DNA of 64,000 bases from Bacteroidales bacterium SW299. GTDB lineage: Bacteria > Bacteroidota > Bacteroidia > Bacteroidales > Bacteroidaceae. The DNA lies in NCBI GenBank assembly GCA_019550975.1, contig SDWH01000005.1, positions 62,001 through 126,000 on the forward strand, read 5' to 3'. Positions 7,724 through 17,500 of this stretch are shown piece by piece; the stretch's first letter is position 1; each line of letters opens with the position of its first letter. Under the pieces are notes generated by a model. The model was not told the DNA's origin, did no database searches, and saw only the letters and a list, made by a program, of their open reading frames with translations. Position numbers and translations under genes: made by a program.

Positions 7724-8692
7724 TCAGACGTATGTTTCAAGGAACTTCACGCTTCCTTCCGGAGCGATGTCGATTGTTTGGGCAGTGGCCGGGAAAAGCA
7801 CTGATTCGCCGGCGCGCAGCTGCAGTTCGTTTCCTTCGTTGTCGGTGACTTTGCAGGAACCTTCCATGCAGATGTAGATGACGAACGAGTCGAGTTCGCT
7901 GTAGTCGACGGTCATCGGTTCTGTCAGGTCATACACCGAAGTAGTGAAGTGCCGGCATTTCACGAGTTCCACTCCTTCATTCTGTTTCGGAGTATAGTGC
8001 GTGCGGTAGTCTTCGTGCACCGTATAGTCGATGGCATCTTTCGAGAGTTCCGTGTGCAGTTCGCGCGTGTTTCCGTTTTTGTCCTTCCGGTTGAAGTCGT
8101 AGATGCGGTAGGTGATGTTGGATGTTTCCTGGATTTCAGCGATGAACGACCCCGCTCCGATGCTGTGGATGCGTCCGGCAGGAAGGAAAAACACGTCGCC
8201 GGCATGAATCTGGTAGTCAGCCAGCACGTCACAGATCGTATTGTCGGCAATGCGCCGGGCATATTCTTCGGGCGTGATGTTTTGAGAGAGTCCTGAGCGC
8301 AGGTGTGCTCCCTCCGCTGTTCCGATTACATACCACATTTCTGTTTTTCCTCTTGAGTTGTGGCGTTTCATCGCGAGCTCGTCATCCGGATGAACCTGGA
8401 TCGAAAGGTCCTGCTGCGCGTCGATGAATTTGATGAGCAATGGAAATTCCCCGTGAAAGCGTTCGTAGTTTTCTTTCCCCACCAGTTTTTCTTTATATTC
8501 ATTCATCAGCTGCGTCAGGTTCTTTCCTGCGTCAGCTCCGTTGGCCACGATTGACTCGTCGCCTTTCACGTCTGAAATCTCCCAGCTTTCGCCGACCTGC
8601 TCCTGCTGGCAGTCCAGATGTTTGAACGGAATGATCTTGTTGCCTCCCCAGATAGTGGATTTTAAGATTGGTTTAAACTTCAAAGGATACAT
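7724..8692 (-). CDS. manA: Mannose-6-phosphate isomerase, class I
   Basis: A 322-residue zinc enzyme interconverting mannose-6-P and fructose-6-P. Zinc ligands are visible in QVHPDDE and in FFLPAGRIHSIGAG, with IAEIQETSNITYRIYDFNR after them. I place the start at MYPLKFKPILKST (8692) because a -7 promoter box lies at 8727-8720, inside the longer possible frame that begins at 8731. The opening KFKPILKSTIWGG is the family's usual start. It stands alone between two gene pairs and supplies mannose metabolism or GDP-mannose/fucose precursors. Confidence 0.93.
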   Translation of the reverse strand: MYPLKFKPILKSTIWGGNKIIPFKHLDCQQEQVGESWEISDVKGDESIVANGADAGKNLTQLMNEYKEKLVGKENYERFHGEFPLLIKFIDAQQDLSIQVHPDDELAMKRHNSRGKTEMWYVIGTAEGAHLRSGLSQNITPEEYARRIADNTICDVLADYQIHAGDVFFLPAGRIHSIGAGSFIAEIQETSNITYRIYDFNRKDKNGNTRELHTELSKDAIDYTVHEDYRTHYTPKQNEGVELVKCRHFTTSVYDLTEPMTVDYSELDSFVIYICMEGSCKVTDNEGNELQLRAGESVLFPATAQTIDIAPEGSVKFLETYV

Positions 8693-8719
8693 AGTTTCTG
8701 TTTTAATGTTAGACTGATG

Positions 8720-8727
8720 CAAATGTA
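8720..8727 (-). promoter_or_regulatory. Bacteroides-type -7 element for manA
   Basis: TACATTTG on the minus strand (8727 to 8720), 28 bp before the ATG at 8692. No clear TTTG 19-20 bp upstream. It decides the start of manA. Confidence 0.5.
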
Positions 8728-8761
8728 GCAAAAAGAAACGGATTGGCCTTTATCGGGCGGA

Positions 8762-8811
8762 GAAATAAAAATCTCCGGCCTGCCGGAAGATGATTCGCGG
8801 CAACCGGAGAT
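8762..8811 (-). terminator. Rho-independent terminator after the lipoprotein gene
   Basis: On the minus strand, ATCTCCGG (8811-8804) pairs with CCGGAGAT (8778-8771), and the second arm runs into TTTTTATTTCT. It lies 30 bp past the stop of the 8843-10039 gene. Confidence 0.6.
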
Positions 8812-8842
8812 GAATGAAAGTTAGATTAAGGGAAAAAACAAG

Positions 8843-10039
8843 TTAAAGTGTGTAGCCTGTCCATCCGAAGATGTCGGTGGGGCATCCGGTGTGTCCGGCT
8901 TCGATGGTTACGGTTCCGTTTCCGGTGTTCGAGCTGTTCTGGTCTGCCTCCACATTGGTAGCTTCCTTGGTTACCTGGATGGACGTTGCGCTGTCGGCGT
9001 TGCTCTTGGAGTCAGTCAGGTCTACAAGGTTTTCGATCGCTCCTGAACCTTTCACCAGTGCGTTTGTGATGGTTGCCGTAGCTCCGCGGCGGATCTTGAT
9101 GGCATCCTGCATTGACTGTGTGGAAGAAAGCGTTTCGATGGTCATGTTTTCGATCGTGAAGTCAGACTGCTGAATGTGGTCGGGACCGTTTCCGTCCAGG
9201 TTTCCGTCAGCTTCCACGCCGCGCGGGTCTTCTTCCGTGCTGGTGAATGCACTTTCCCATCTTCCGTAGCAGTTGGATAATGTTCCGGTATATCCCTGGG
9301 TGAAGTCGAACATGTCGTCATCGCAGTTTATAGCCAGCAGGTTGCTGACGTTTACAGAACCTCCGAAGAACTCGATAGCATCGTCTGCGCCTTCAGCCAC
9401 ATAGATGTTCTCTATTTTTGTTCCGCTTCCCACGGCGTTCAGTGTCAGTCCGTTGTGCTCGATGTCTGCGCTTGAGCGTGCGCCCGTGTAAAGCAGCTTG
9501 ACGTAGGTCAGAACGCCGGAGTTATCGGTATTATCCTCTCCTCCGTAGAGATAGTTGGTGTCAACTTCCGTAGAGCCTTCTATCACAGGCTCTTCTCCGT
9601 TTTCTCCCGTAGCGTGTGAAATCCGTGCCTTTCCGTTCAGAATCAGTCCGCCCCAGTATCCGGGTTCTGCCTGTGTTTCGTCGTCAGCGGTGAATGTGAT
9701 GGGAGCGTCGGCAGTTCCTTCCGCAACGATTCTTCCTCCGCGTTCAACCAGTATATAGCTTGAAAATCCTTCTCTTGCTCTGATGGTCATTCCGGCAGGG
9801 ATGGTGAGGGTGGCTCCTTCGTTCACGTGTACGGTTCCGTTGATGTAGTACTGCTTGTTTGCGTCGAGCGTCAGGTCTTCTCTGATTTCTCCGGGCAGGT
9901 CTTCGGCTTCCTCAGTGGCTGACGGATTATTGTCATCCGGATTCGGATCTGTTGCATTTTCGTCATCACTGCAAGATGTAAAACTCATTCCGCATACGAT
10001 GGCCGTGAGTGCCATTGCGCTTAAAAATAGCTTTCTCAT
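8843..10039 (-). CDS. Surface-type lipoprotein with right-handed beta-helix-like repeats
   Basis: A 398-residue lipoprotein: MRKLFLSAMALTAIVCGMSFTSC gives a signal peptide and a lipobox Cys followed by SDDENATDPNPDD, a linker typical of exported Bacteroides lipoproteins. The body repeats turns such as VHVNEGATLTIPAGMTIRA, YILVERGGRIVAEGTADAPITF, NLLAINCDDDMFDF and DAIKIRRGATATITNALVKG, which suggests a parallel beta-helix. It lies 50 bp downstream of a TonB-dependent receptor gene, probably as a receptor-lipoprotein pair. It is not a SusD. Similar proteins are sometimes misnamed multidrug transporter. Ligand unknown. Confidence 0.75.
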   Translation of the reverse strand: MRKLFLSAMALTAIVCGMSFTSCSDDENATDPNPDDNNPSATEEAEDLPGEIREDLTLDANKQYYINGTVHVNEGATLTIPAGMTIRAREGFSSYILVERGGRIVAEGTADAPITFTADDETQAEPGYWGGLILNGKARISHATGENGEEPVIEGSTEVDTNYLYGGEDNTDNSGVLTYVKLLYTGARSSADIEHNGLTLNAVGSGTKIENIYVAEGADDAIEFFGGSVNVSNLLAINCDDDMFDFTQGYTGTLSNCYGRWESAFTSTEEDPRGVEADGNLDGNGPDHIQQSDFTIENMTIETLSSTQSMQDAIKIRRGATATITNALVKGSGAIENLVDLTDSKSNADSATSIQVTKEATNVEADQNSSNTGNGTVTIEAGHTGCPTDIFGWTGYTL

Positions 10040-10089
10040 GTTGATAAAAATTGGTTAGAAAATAGTTAGTAAATAGTTGTTTGTCATAA

Positions 10090-12792
10090 TCAGAAGTTAC
10101 AGCTCAGCCCGATGCTGAAGTCCATTCCTCTCTTGTATTTGCTCAGCACAACCTCTTTGTTGTCGGCGTTTCCTTTGCGGGTAAGCTGGTGGGTGGAGTT
10201 GAGCAGATTCCGCGCCTTCACGCTGATTGAGAAATATTTCCCGAGTTGTGTGGAGGCGATGAAGTCGAGTGTCGGGATTCCGTTTTCAACGATGTCCTGA
10301 TAGCCTTGCGTTCCGATCGTGTAGATTCTGTCGCTGAAATAGTTGAACACAAGTGCCGTGCTCAGGGATTTCGTGCCTTTGCGGAACAGGTAGCTCAGGT
10401 CGGCGTTGACGATCCAGGGCGCCGCTCCTTCAAGCTGTGAGCCGGTCGGGTCGGTTGCCTGTGGCACCTTTGCGCGGGTATAGGTGTAGGCTCCGTTCAC
10501 TCCGAGGCTCAGTTTGCTGAGGCCGTTGTCCGGGAGCTGGCGTGCGAACAGGTCTTTCTTCAGTTCCGCTTCTATGCCGGCAGCTGTCGCATGGTCCGCT
10601 ATGTTCTGATAGGAGAGGAAGCCTCCGGCACTGGCCACCTCGATACGCGAGATCGGGCGCTTGATGTATTTGTAGAATCCGGTTATCGAAAACAGTTCCG
10701 AAGGCGACAGATACCAGTCCCATTTCAGGTCGATGTTGTAGTTGTCCGACGGTTTCAAGTCGGGATTACCCTGGCTTTTGAAGCTTACGCTGATGTAGCG
10801 GTAAGGAGATATTTCCTTCGACTGCGGCAGGGTGTAGGTCTTGCTTGCGGCGAGCCGCAGGGTATGGCTGTCGTTGATGTTGTAGCGCAGGTTTAGGCTC
10901 GGCAGGAAATACGACTTGTCTATTTTCTGCTCTCCCTTGCTTCCTCCGCGGTTTACGTTATAGTCTACTTTCATGTATACATCGTCATATTTCAGTCCGA
11001 TGTTGGCGATGAAGCCGGAGGTCAGCTGGTAGGTAGCTTCCGCGTAAGCCGAATGGATATTCTTCTTTACGCTGTATTCGTCAAGGTTATAGTCCAGCAG
11101 GAAGTTGTTGGCGAGGTAGTTTGTCTGGTTGTAATAGTCGTCAAAGCGCACGTCGCTGATGTCGAACACTGACTGGCTTACGGCTGACATGTCGTACTCT
11201 GCGGCTTCAAATCCGTCATCGATGATGCGTCCCATGTAGCCGATCTGCACGTTGGAGTTCTGTTCGAAGCGGTCGGCTATCTTATAGACGAGCGACATGC
11301 GGATGTTCAGGTCCTTTTCGTTCAGTTCCGAGAAATAGCGCTGCTGCACGCCGGTGCCTCTCATCGGAACATAGCCTCTGTCCGTCTTCGAAAGATTGTT
11401 GATGCGCCGGTCGGGCTCGCTTCCCTTGATCGTGTTGTAGGAGAGTCCGGCATTCAGGTCGAACTTCTTGTTCAGTTCCCATTTGCTGTTCAACTGGTTC
11501 ACGAACAGCAGGTTGTCGTTTGCCTGCTGGCGGCGCATGAAGCCTTCGTATGTGTCAGACGACTGATAGTCGTTGTCCATTCCAAGGTATTCGCCCACCG
11601 ATTCTTTGGCGGCATGCACCATCATGAAGTTGTATGCGATTCTGTGTCTGTTGTCGTGGCTGTATTCCAGATTGGCCATGGCAAGCTGGTTTGTTTCCAC
11701 TTGCGAGATGTTTCCGTTCATGTCTTGCGACAAGGTTCCGGTTGTCGTGGTGTTGCGCACTTCTTCGTCATAGTGCGTATAGTTTCTGTTGTGGCTTGCC
11801 ACCAGGTAGAACGAGAGCGGGTTGCCGTTAATGCGGAACTTTTTCCCGCCTGAGATGGCATAGCTTTGGTTGATCTGCAGGTTCTGTCTGCTCGGGTCGA
11901 GCGAGTTGCTGAAACTGTATCCGTCGAAGTTTTCTCCCGGCTGGGTTTTGCCGGCGAATCCGAATGCGTTCACTCCGTCCATTTTCAGAAAGTCGGAAGA
12001 AACAGTCTGTGTGTTCAGTCCTCCCGACAGGCTGACGTTCAGCTTTCCTTCGCCTGTAAGCTCTTTAGATGTGATGTTGATGTTTGCCCCGGCCACGTCG
12101 GCGAGCGTGTTGCTGTAGAACGCCTTGTTAACCTCTACCGATTGGATGATGTCTGTCGTGAAGAAGTCGAGCGCGATGTTTTTGTATTCCGGGTCTTCCG
12201 AGGGTATCGGAAAGCGGTTCAGGGTGGTGATGTTGTATCTGTCGCCCAGACCGCGGACGAATACGTTTTTCACGCCGTCCTGCTGTGAGATTCCGGATAT
12301 TTTGGTGACGGCTCCCTGCGCGTCGCTGACCCCTTTGCGCGAAAGTTCCTGGGCTCCGACAGCCTGAACAGCCACCACCGAACGTTTCTGTTCGAGCAGC
12401 GTCACGTTTTCCGATTCGCGGTTTGCCTTGGCCACTACCACTACGTCCGAGAGGATCTGGTTGTCGGTAACCATCTCGAAGTCGAGTGTGGTAATCTTGT
12501 TGTCCTCAATCTTTACCTGCCGTTTGACGGCTGTCTTGTATCCTACGTATTTGATTTCTATGTCATAGATGCCGTCTTCTATTCCTGACAGCTGGAAGTT
12601 TCCGTCGATGTCTGTGACGGTCGCGATGTTGCTTCCCACAATCTGGACGGTTGCTCCAATCAGCGGTTCCTTTGATTTCTGGTCTTTTATCCGCCCCCTG
12701 ATGTTTATTTCCGTTTCTTCAGCCCCAAAAACTTGTACGGCAGCCAGTGTCATGAATGCGGCTGCGCTGATCCAATTCCTTAACCTCTTCAT
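10090..12792 (-). CDS. TonB-dependent outer-membrane receptor (not SusC)
   Basis: A 900-residue receptor. After the signal peptide (MKRLRNWISAAAFMTLAAVQVFG) there is a carboxypeptidase-regulatory-like domain (IRGRIKDQKSKEPLIGATV ... VGYKTAVKR, residues about 30-105), a DVVVVAKANRE segment, and a plug domain (GAQELSRKGVSDAQGAVTKI ... VFVRGLGDRYNITTLN). The remaining 650 or so residues form the 22-strand barrel, ending in FSIGLSCNF. The SusC-type motif and a SusD neighbour are absent; its partner is the beta-helical lipoprotein downstream. The substrate cannot be read from sequence. A box resembling -7 (GATCTTTG) lies near 12830. Confidence 0.88.
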   Translation of the reverse strand: MKRLRNWISAAAFMTLAAVQVFGAEETEINIRGRIKDQKSKEPLIGATVQIVGSNIATVTDIDGNFQLSGIEDGIYDIEIKYVGYKTAVKRQVKIEDNKITTLDFEMVTDNQILSDVVVVAKANRESENVTLLEQKRSVVAVQAVGAQELSRKGVSDAQGAVTKISGISQQDGVKNVFVRGLGDRYNITTLNRFPIPSEDPEYKNIALDFFTTDIIQSVEVNKAFYSNTLADVAGANINITSKELTGEGKLNVSLSGGLNTQTVSSDFLKMDGVNAFGFAGKTQPGENFDGYSFSNSLDPSRQNLQINQSYAISGGKKFRINGNPLSFYLVASHNRNYTHYDEEVRNTTTTGTLSQDMNGNISQVETNQLAMANLEYSHDNRHRIAYNFMMVHAAKESVGEYLGMDNDYQSSDTYEGFMRRQQANDNLLFVNQLNSKWELNKKFDLNAGLSYNTIKGSEPDRRINNLSKTDRGYVPMRGTGVQQRYFSELNEKDLNIRMSLVYKIADRFEQNSNVQIGYMGRIIDDGFEAAEYDMSAVSQSVFDISDVRFDDYYNQTNYLANNFLLDYNLDEYSVKKNIHSAYAEATYQLTSGFIANIGLKYDDVYMKVDYNVNRGGSKGEQKIDKSYFLPSLNLRYNINDSHTLRLAASKTYTLPQSKEISPYRYISVSFKSQGNPDLKPSDNYNIDLKWDWYLSPSELFSITGFYKYIKRPISRIEVASAGGFLSYQNIADHATAAGIEAELKKDLFARQLPDNGLSKLSLGVNGAYTYTRAKVPQATDPTGSQLEGAAPWIVNADLSYLFRKGTKSLSTALVFNYFSDRIYTIGTQGYQDIVENGIPTLDFIASTQLGKYFSISVKARNLLNSTHQLTRKGNADNKEVVLSKYKRGMDFSIGLSCNF

Positions 12793-12938
12793 TGCTGTAG
12801 TCGATGCTTTGTTTTTTCCGACGGCAAAGATCGGGCAGCGAGGTTACAGCGTTATATCATCGGGGTGAATAGGCTTTTACGTCTGTGTTTCGTTTCCTTG
12901 TCAATATTGGCGGAGATGTTACATTGTTGAAGCAGCTG

Positions 12939-13703
12939 TTACATCAGCGTGAAGACGGGGCTGTGCGGAGTGCTGAGGCTTTCGTCAAACGAGAATCCTT
13001 CCCATTCAAACCCTTTCAGTGCTTCGGGGCTTTCGATCCGGTTTTTCAGGATATATCTTGTCATTTCTCCCCTGCACATCTTGGTATAGACAACGACGGT
13101 AGAGGGTTTCCGGTTTTTCATGACATAGAACTCGGGTGTGATGACCTGCACTTCGCGGCATACCCTATTCCAGTCGAAAAGCTCTTTCATTTCTCCGCTG
13201 GCCAGATTGACCAGTATGCCTCCCTGCTTTTTGATTTCGCCGATAAAATAATCGGTGAGCAGCGGCTTCCAGTAGTCGAACATCGTCAGGTATCCTGTTT
13301 CTGCCAGTTTCACGTCCCCTTCAAGCCGGTAGTTCTTGATGCCGTCCAAAGGGCGCAGCAGTCCGTAGAGAAACGATGTGATGAGCAGGTGGTTCTGCGC
13401 GAAAAGAAAGTCTTCTTCCGAGAAATCCGTTGGGCTGATGCGCTTGAATACGATTCCCGTATAAGAAGTCAGAGCCGGAAGCGGGCGGTTGTCTTCGGAG
13501 AAGAAGTTGTGGTAGCGCAGGCAGTTTTCCGCTGCCAGTTTGGGATTGACGCGCAGCAGTTTCCCGAGCTGTTCGGGCGAAAACTGCGCCATGTGCAGCG
13601 CGTTGGCTTCCGCCTCTTTCTCAAAGCGGGGCACGGACGTGCCGGGCGTGTGTATTTTGCTGCGTGCGGTCATCGTCTTGGCGCACGAAATGAATGTCAT
13701 CAT
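12939..13703 (-). CDS. yaaA: YaaA-family protein (DUF328/UPF0246)
   Basis: A 254-residue protein beginning MMTFISCAKTM. Family landmarks are the PALTSYTGIVFKRI stretch, the LLITSFLYGLLRPLDGIKNYRLE segment, and ILVNLASGEMKELFDW followed by VVVYTKMCRGEMTRYIL. In Escherichia coli YaaA lowers free iron and limits hydroxyl-radical damage during peroxide stress, and it binds DNA with a helix-hairpin-helix-like surface. It is transcribed on its own, divergent from a thioredoxin-fold gene, which fits an oxidative-stress context but does not prove it. Confidence 0.88.
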   Translation of the reverse strand: MMTFISCAKTMTARSKIHTPGTSVPRFEKEAEANALHMAQFSPEQLGKLLRVNPKLAAENCLRYHNFFSEDNRPLPALTSYTGIVFKRISPTDFSEEDFLFAQNHLLITSFLYGLLRPLDGIKNYRLEGDVKLAETGYLTMFDYWKPLLTDYFIGEIKKQGGILVNLASGEMKELFDWNRVCREVQVITPEFYVMKNRKPSTVVVYTKMCRGEMTRYILKNRIESPEALKGFEWEGFSFDESLSTPHSPVFTLM

Positions 13704-13776
13704 ATCCGGAATTTCTTTTAATGTTAAAACTGTTTACAAAGATAAGCCTCCTGCAGGATATTTCTGCGTTTTCGGA

Positions 13777-13784
13777 TAACTTTG
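13777..13784 (+). promoter_or_regulatory. Bacteroides-type -7 element for the thioredoxin-like gene
   Basis: TAACTTTG fits TAnnTTTG and lies 28 bp before the ATG at 13813. No exact TTTG at the upstream position. Confidence 0.5.
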
Positions 13785-13812
13785 TGCCGTTTCATATAAA
13801 ACAACAGAGAAG

Positions 13813-14328
13813 ATGAAGAAGTTTTTTGCATTATTGTTTTGCGGATTCTTTCTGTTTGCCGGAAATGTCCTGGCGCAGGAGGCGGATGCAGATAAAGTAA
13901 AGTTGGGCGATGATATGCCCTCCATAACGTTGAAATCGGAGAGCTATGGTGATGTCACTCCCGAAAGCTTGAAAGGAAAAGTGGTGCTGGTCAGTCTGTT
14001 TGCCACCTGGTGCGGACCTTGTCAGCTGGAACTGGCCGAAGTGCAGAAATCCTTGTGGCCAGCCTATAAGGACAATCCGGATTTCAAGTTGCTGGTGGTC
14101 GGCCGGGAACATACGGAAGCGGAGCTTAAGAAATACAATGAACGGAAGAAGTTCAGTTTCCCCTTGTATGCCGATCCGGGGCGCAAGGTTTATTCCCTTT
14201 TCGCAGACCAGACCATTCCGCGCGCCTACTTGTTTGGCAAAGACGGAAAGCTGGTATATTCTTCCGTGGGATACTCGGAGAATGAATTCCGGAAGCTGAT
14301 GGATGCGATAGAGAATGCCTTGAAGTAA
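13813..14328 (+). CDS. Exported TlpA/ResA-like thioredoxin-fold protein
   Basis: A 171-residue protein with a signal peptide (MKKFFALLFCGFFLFAGNVLAQ) and a redox-active WCGPC in SLFATWCGPCQLELAEVQ at about residues 63-80. Later parts, FPLYADPGRKVYSLFADQTIPRAYLFGKDGKL, carry the cis-Pro loop (TIPRAY). This is the usual layout of periplasmic TlpA-type reductases or thiol peroxidase-like proteins. It is single, divergent from yaaA and convergent with carB. Which substrate it reduces is unknown. Confidence 0.88.
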   Translation: MKKFFALLFCGFFLFAGNVLAQEADADKVKLGDDMPSITLKSESYGDVTPESLKGKVVLVSLFATWCGPCQLELAEVQKSLWPAYKDNPDFKLLVVGREHTEAELKKYNERKKFSFPLYADPGRKVYSLFADQTIPRAYLFGKDGKLVYSSVGYSENEFRKLMDAIENALK

Positions 14329-14379
14329 AGATGTTAGATGTCTGAAGAGATATTGAGGCATATGCATCTTGCGACAAAG

Positions 14380-14509
14380 GAGGGTGTGTCGAAGCACAAA
14401 TCAACTTTCATTTGGTCATCCAAAGCAAAGCGAAGGAACTGATGCGTGCGAGAGGTTTCACTTCGTTCCCTTGCTTTTTGATAGCCAAAATCTATTTCGG
14501 CACACCCTC
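14380..14509. repeat. MITE-like element, copy B (130 bp)
   Basis: Terminal inverted repeats GAGGGTGTGTCGAA (14380-14393) and TTCGGCACACCCTC (14496-14509), 13 of 14 matching. The interior shares TTTCATTTgGtC, AAAGCGAAgG, CTGATGCgTGCgAG and GGTTTCACTTCGT with copies A and C. It sits between the thioredoxin-like gene and a strong hairpin. Confidence 0.7.
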
Positions 14510-14513
14510 AGAA

Positions 14514-14556
14514 TGCAAGGAAATCCGCCTTTGGTCTGAGGGCGGATTTCCTTGCA
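14514..14556. terminator. Perfect 16-bp hairpin between convergent genes
   Basis: TGCAAGGAAATCCGCC at 14514-14529 pairs with GGCGGATTTCCTTGCA at 14541-14556 around an 11-bp loop. It lies just past the carB stop and past the thioredoxin gene, so it probably ends both transcripts. No T-run is seen. Confidence 0.6.
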
Positions 14557-14571
14557 ATGTATGGCATTTCC

Positions 14572-17500
14572 TTATTTGTATTCCTGCCAGCTTTTTATCC
14601 GGATATCTTCCAGTTTCGTTTCGCAGAACGCTTCGATGAAGGCTTTTGCCAGGCGTGCGTTTGTAATCAGCGGAATGTTGTGGTCGATGGCTCCGCGGCG
14701 GATACGGTATCCGTTGGTGAGTTCCCGTTTCGAGTGATTTTTCGGGATGTTTACGATCAGGTCGAACTTATGTCCGGCAATCATCTTCATTACGTTGTTT
14801 TCAGCGTTCGGACGTTCGTCGGGCCAGAATACCGGAGTGGTCGGTACGCCATGCGCATTCAGGAAAGTCGCCGTGCCTGCCGTCGCATAGATCTTGTAAC
14901 CTTTCTTGCTGAGCATCTGGCTTGCATCGAGCAGGTCTACCTTCGATTTGGTCGCGCCCGATGACAGCAGTACGCTCTGTTGCGGAATCTTGTAGCCGGT
15001 GGCAATCATGGCATTCAGCAAGGCCTCGTTGAAGTCATCGCCCAAACAGCCAACTTCGCCTGTCGATGACATGTCTACTCCCAATACCGGGTCGGCGTTT
15101 TGCAGGCGGGCGAACGAGAACTGCGATGCCTTTACTCCAATCCAGTCGATGTCGAATTCCGACTTGTCGGGACGTGAGTAGGGAGCGTCGAGCATGATGC
15201 GTGTGGCTGTTTCGATGAAGTTGCGCTTCAGCACTTTCGATACAAACGGGAAGCTGCGTGATGCGCGAAGGTTGCACTCGATAACCTTTACTTCGTTTTT
15301 GCGTGCAAGATACTGGATGTTGAACGGTCCGGAGATATTCAGCTCTTTGGCTATCTGCCGGCTTATCCTCTTGATCTGGCGTGCAGTGGAGAAGTAGATG
15401 TGCTGTGCCGGGAATACCAGCGTGGCATCGCCTGAGTGTACGCCTGCATATTCAATGTGTTCGGATATGGCATACTCCACAATCTCTCCGTTCTGCGCTA
15501 CGGCGTCAAACTCTATTTCCTTGGTGTTTTGCATGAATTGTGAAACTACGACAGGATATTCTTTCGACACTTCGCTTGCCATCTGAAGGAAGCGGGTCAG
15601 CTCTTCTTCATCGTAGCATACATTCATGGCCGCACCGCTCAGCACATACGACGGGCGTACCAGTACGGGATAGCCAACTTTGCCGACAAAATCCTTTACG
15701 TCATCAAGGCTGGTCAGTTCTTGCCATGCCGGCTGGTCGATGCCCAACTGGTCGAGCATGGCGGAGAACTTGTTGCGGTTTTCCGCACGGTCTATTGATA
15801 TGGGCGATGTCCCGAGTACGGGAACCGACTGGCGGTAGAGTTTCATCGCCAGATTGTTCGGAATCTGTCCTCCTACGGAAACGATGACTCCGCGCGGCTG
15901 TTCCAGGTCGATGACATCGAGCACGCGTTCAAACGAGAGTTCGTCGAAATACAGGCGGTCGCACATGTCATAGTCTGTAGATACCGTTTCTGGGTTATAG
16001 TTGATCATGATTGACTTGTATCCCAGATGTCGTGCGGTCTGTATGGCATTTACCGAGCACCAGTCAAATTCAACCGATGACCCGATACGGTAAGCGCCCG
16101 ATCCAAGCACGACAACCGATTTCTCATTCTTGTAGTAGTTCACGTCGTATCCCTCCACGGAGTACGTCATGTACAGGTAGTTGGTCAGTTCCGGATGTTC
16201 GGATGCCACCGTGTTGATGCGTTTCACGGCCGGCAGTATGCCTAGCTTCTTGCGGTATTCGCGGACGGCCAGGTTTTCTTTCTCCATGTTTCCCGACTTT
16301 GGTTTCAGCACGAACCGGGCGATCTGGAAGTCGGAGAATCCCAGAATTTTCGCTTCGCGCACGATTTCGGGGGTAAGTTCTTCCAGCGTATTGTATGCAA
16401 GCAGTTTATTCTTGAAGTCTACAATGTTTTTCAGCTTGCCGATGAACCACGGGTCAATTCTTGTCAGTTCGTAGATGCGCTCGATTGTGTATCCTTCTTC
16501 CAATGCCTGGGCGATTGCAAAAATGCGCAGATCGGTAGGATGTTCCAGTTCGTCGTCAAGGTTCGTGAATCTTGTGTGGTCGTTGCCCACAAATCCATGC
16601 ATCCCTTGTCCGATCATGCGGAGGCCTTTTTGGATGATTTCTTCAAACGTGCGTCCGATCGACATGATTTCGCCTACAGACTTCATGCTCGATCCGATGC
16701 GGTGTGAAACTCCGGCAAATTTGTTCAGGTCCCAGCGGGGAATCTTGCAGATAATGTAGTCGAGCGAGGGAGCCACGTATGCCGAGTTGGGCGTTCCCAT
16801 TTCTCCGATTTCGTCCAGCGTATATCCGAGTGCGATTTTTGCGGCTACAAAAGCTAGCGGATAGCCTGTCGCTTTTGAGGCCAGTGCCGACGAACGGCTG
16901 AGTCGGGCATTTACCTCGATGATGCGATAGTCGTTTGTGTCAGAGTTGAATGCGTACTGAATGTTGCATTCGCCTACAATGTTCAGATGCCGGATGCACT
17001 GTCTTGACAGTGTCTGCAGTTGCTCCACTTCGTTTTCTGTAAGCGAGCAGGTAGGAGCTACGACAATGGATTCGCCCGTATGGATGCCCAGCGGATCAAA
17101 GTTCTCCATGCTCGCTACGGTAAAGCAGTGGTCGTTGGCATCTCGTATCACTTCAAATTCGATTTCTTTCCAGCCTTTCAAGGATTCTTCCACCAGTATC
17201 TGGGGCGAGAAGGTGAAGGCGCTCTCCGCCAGTTCGATGAATTTCTCTTCGTCCGGACAGATTCCGCTGCCGAGTCCTCCTAAGGCATAGGCCGAACGGA
17301 TCATTACGGGGTATCCTATTTTGCGTGCAGCTTCAAGCGCTTCCTGCATGTTGCATACGGCCTGGCTGACGGGGGTTTTCAGGTCTACTTCTTTCAGCTT
17401 CTTTACAAAGAGGTCGCGGTCTTCTGTATTCATGATGGCTTCTACCGATGTGCCGAGTACTTCCACGCCATATTCTTTCAAGATTCCGTTTCGGTAAAGT

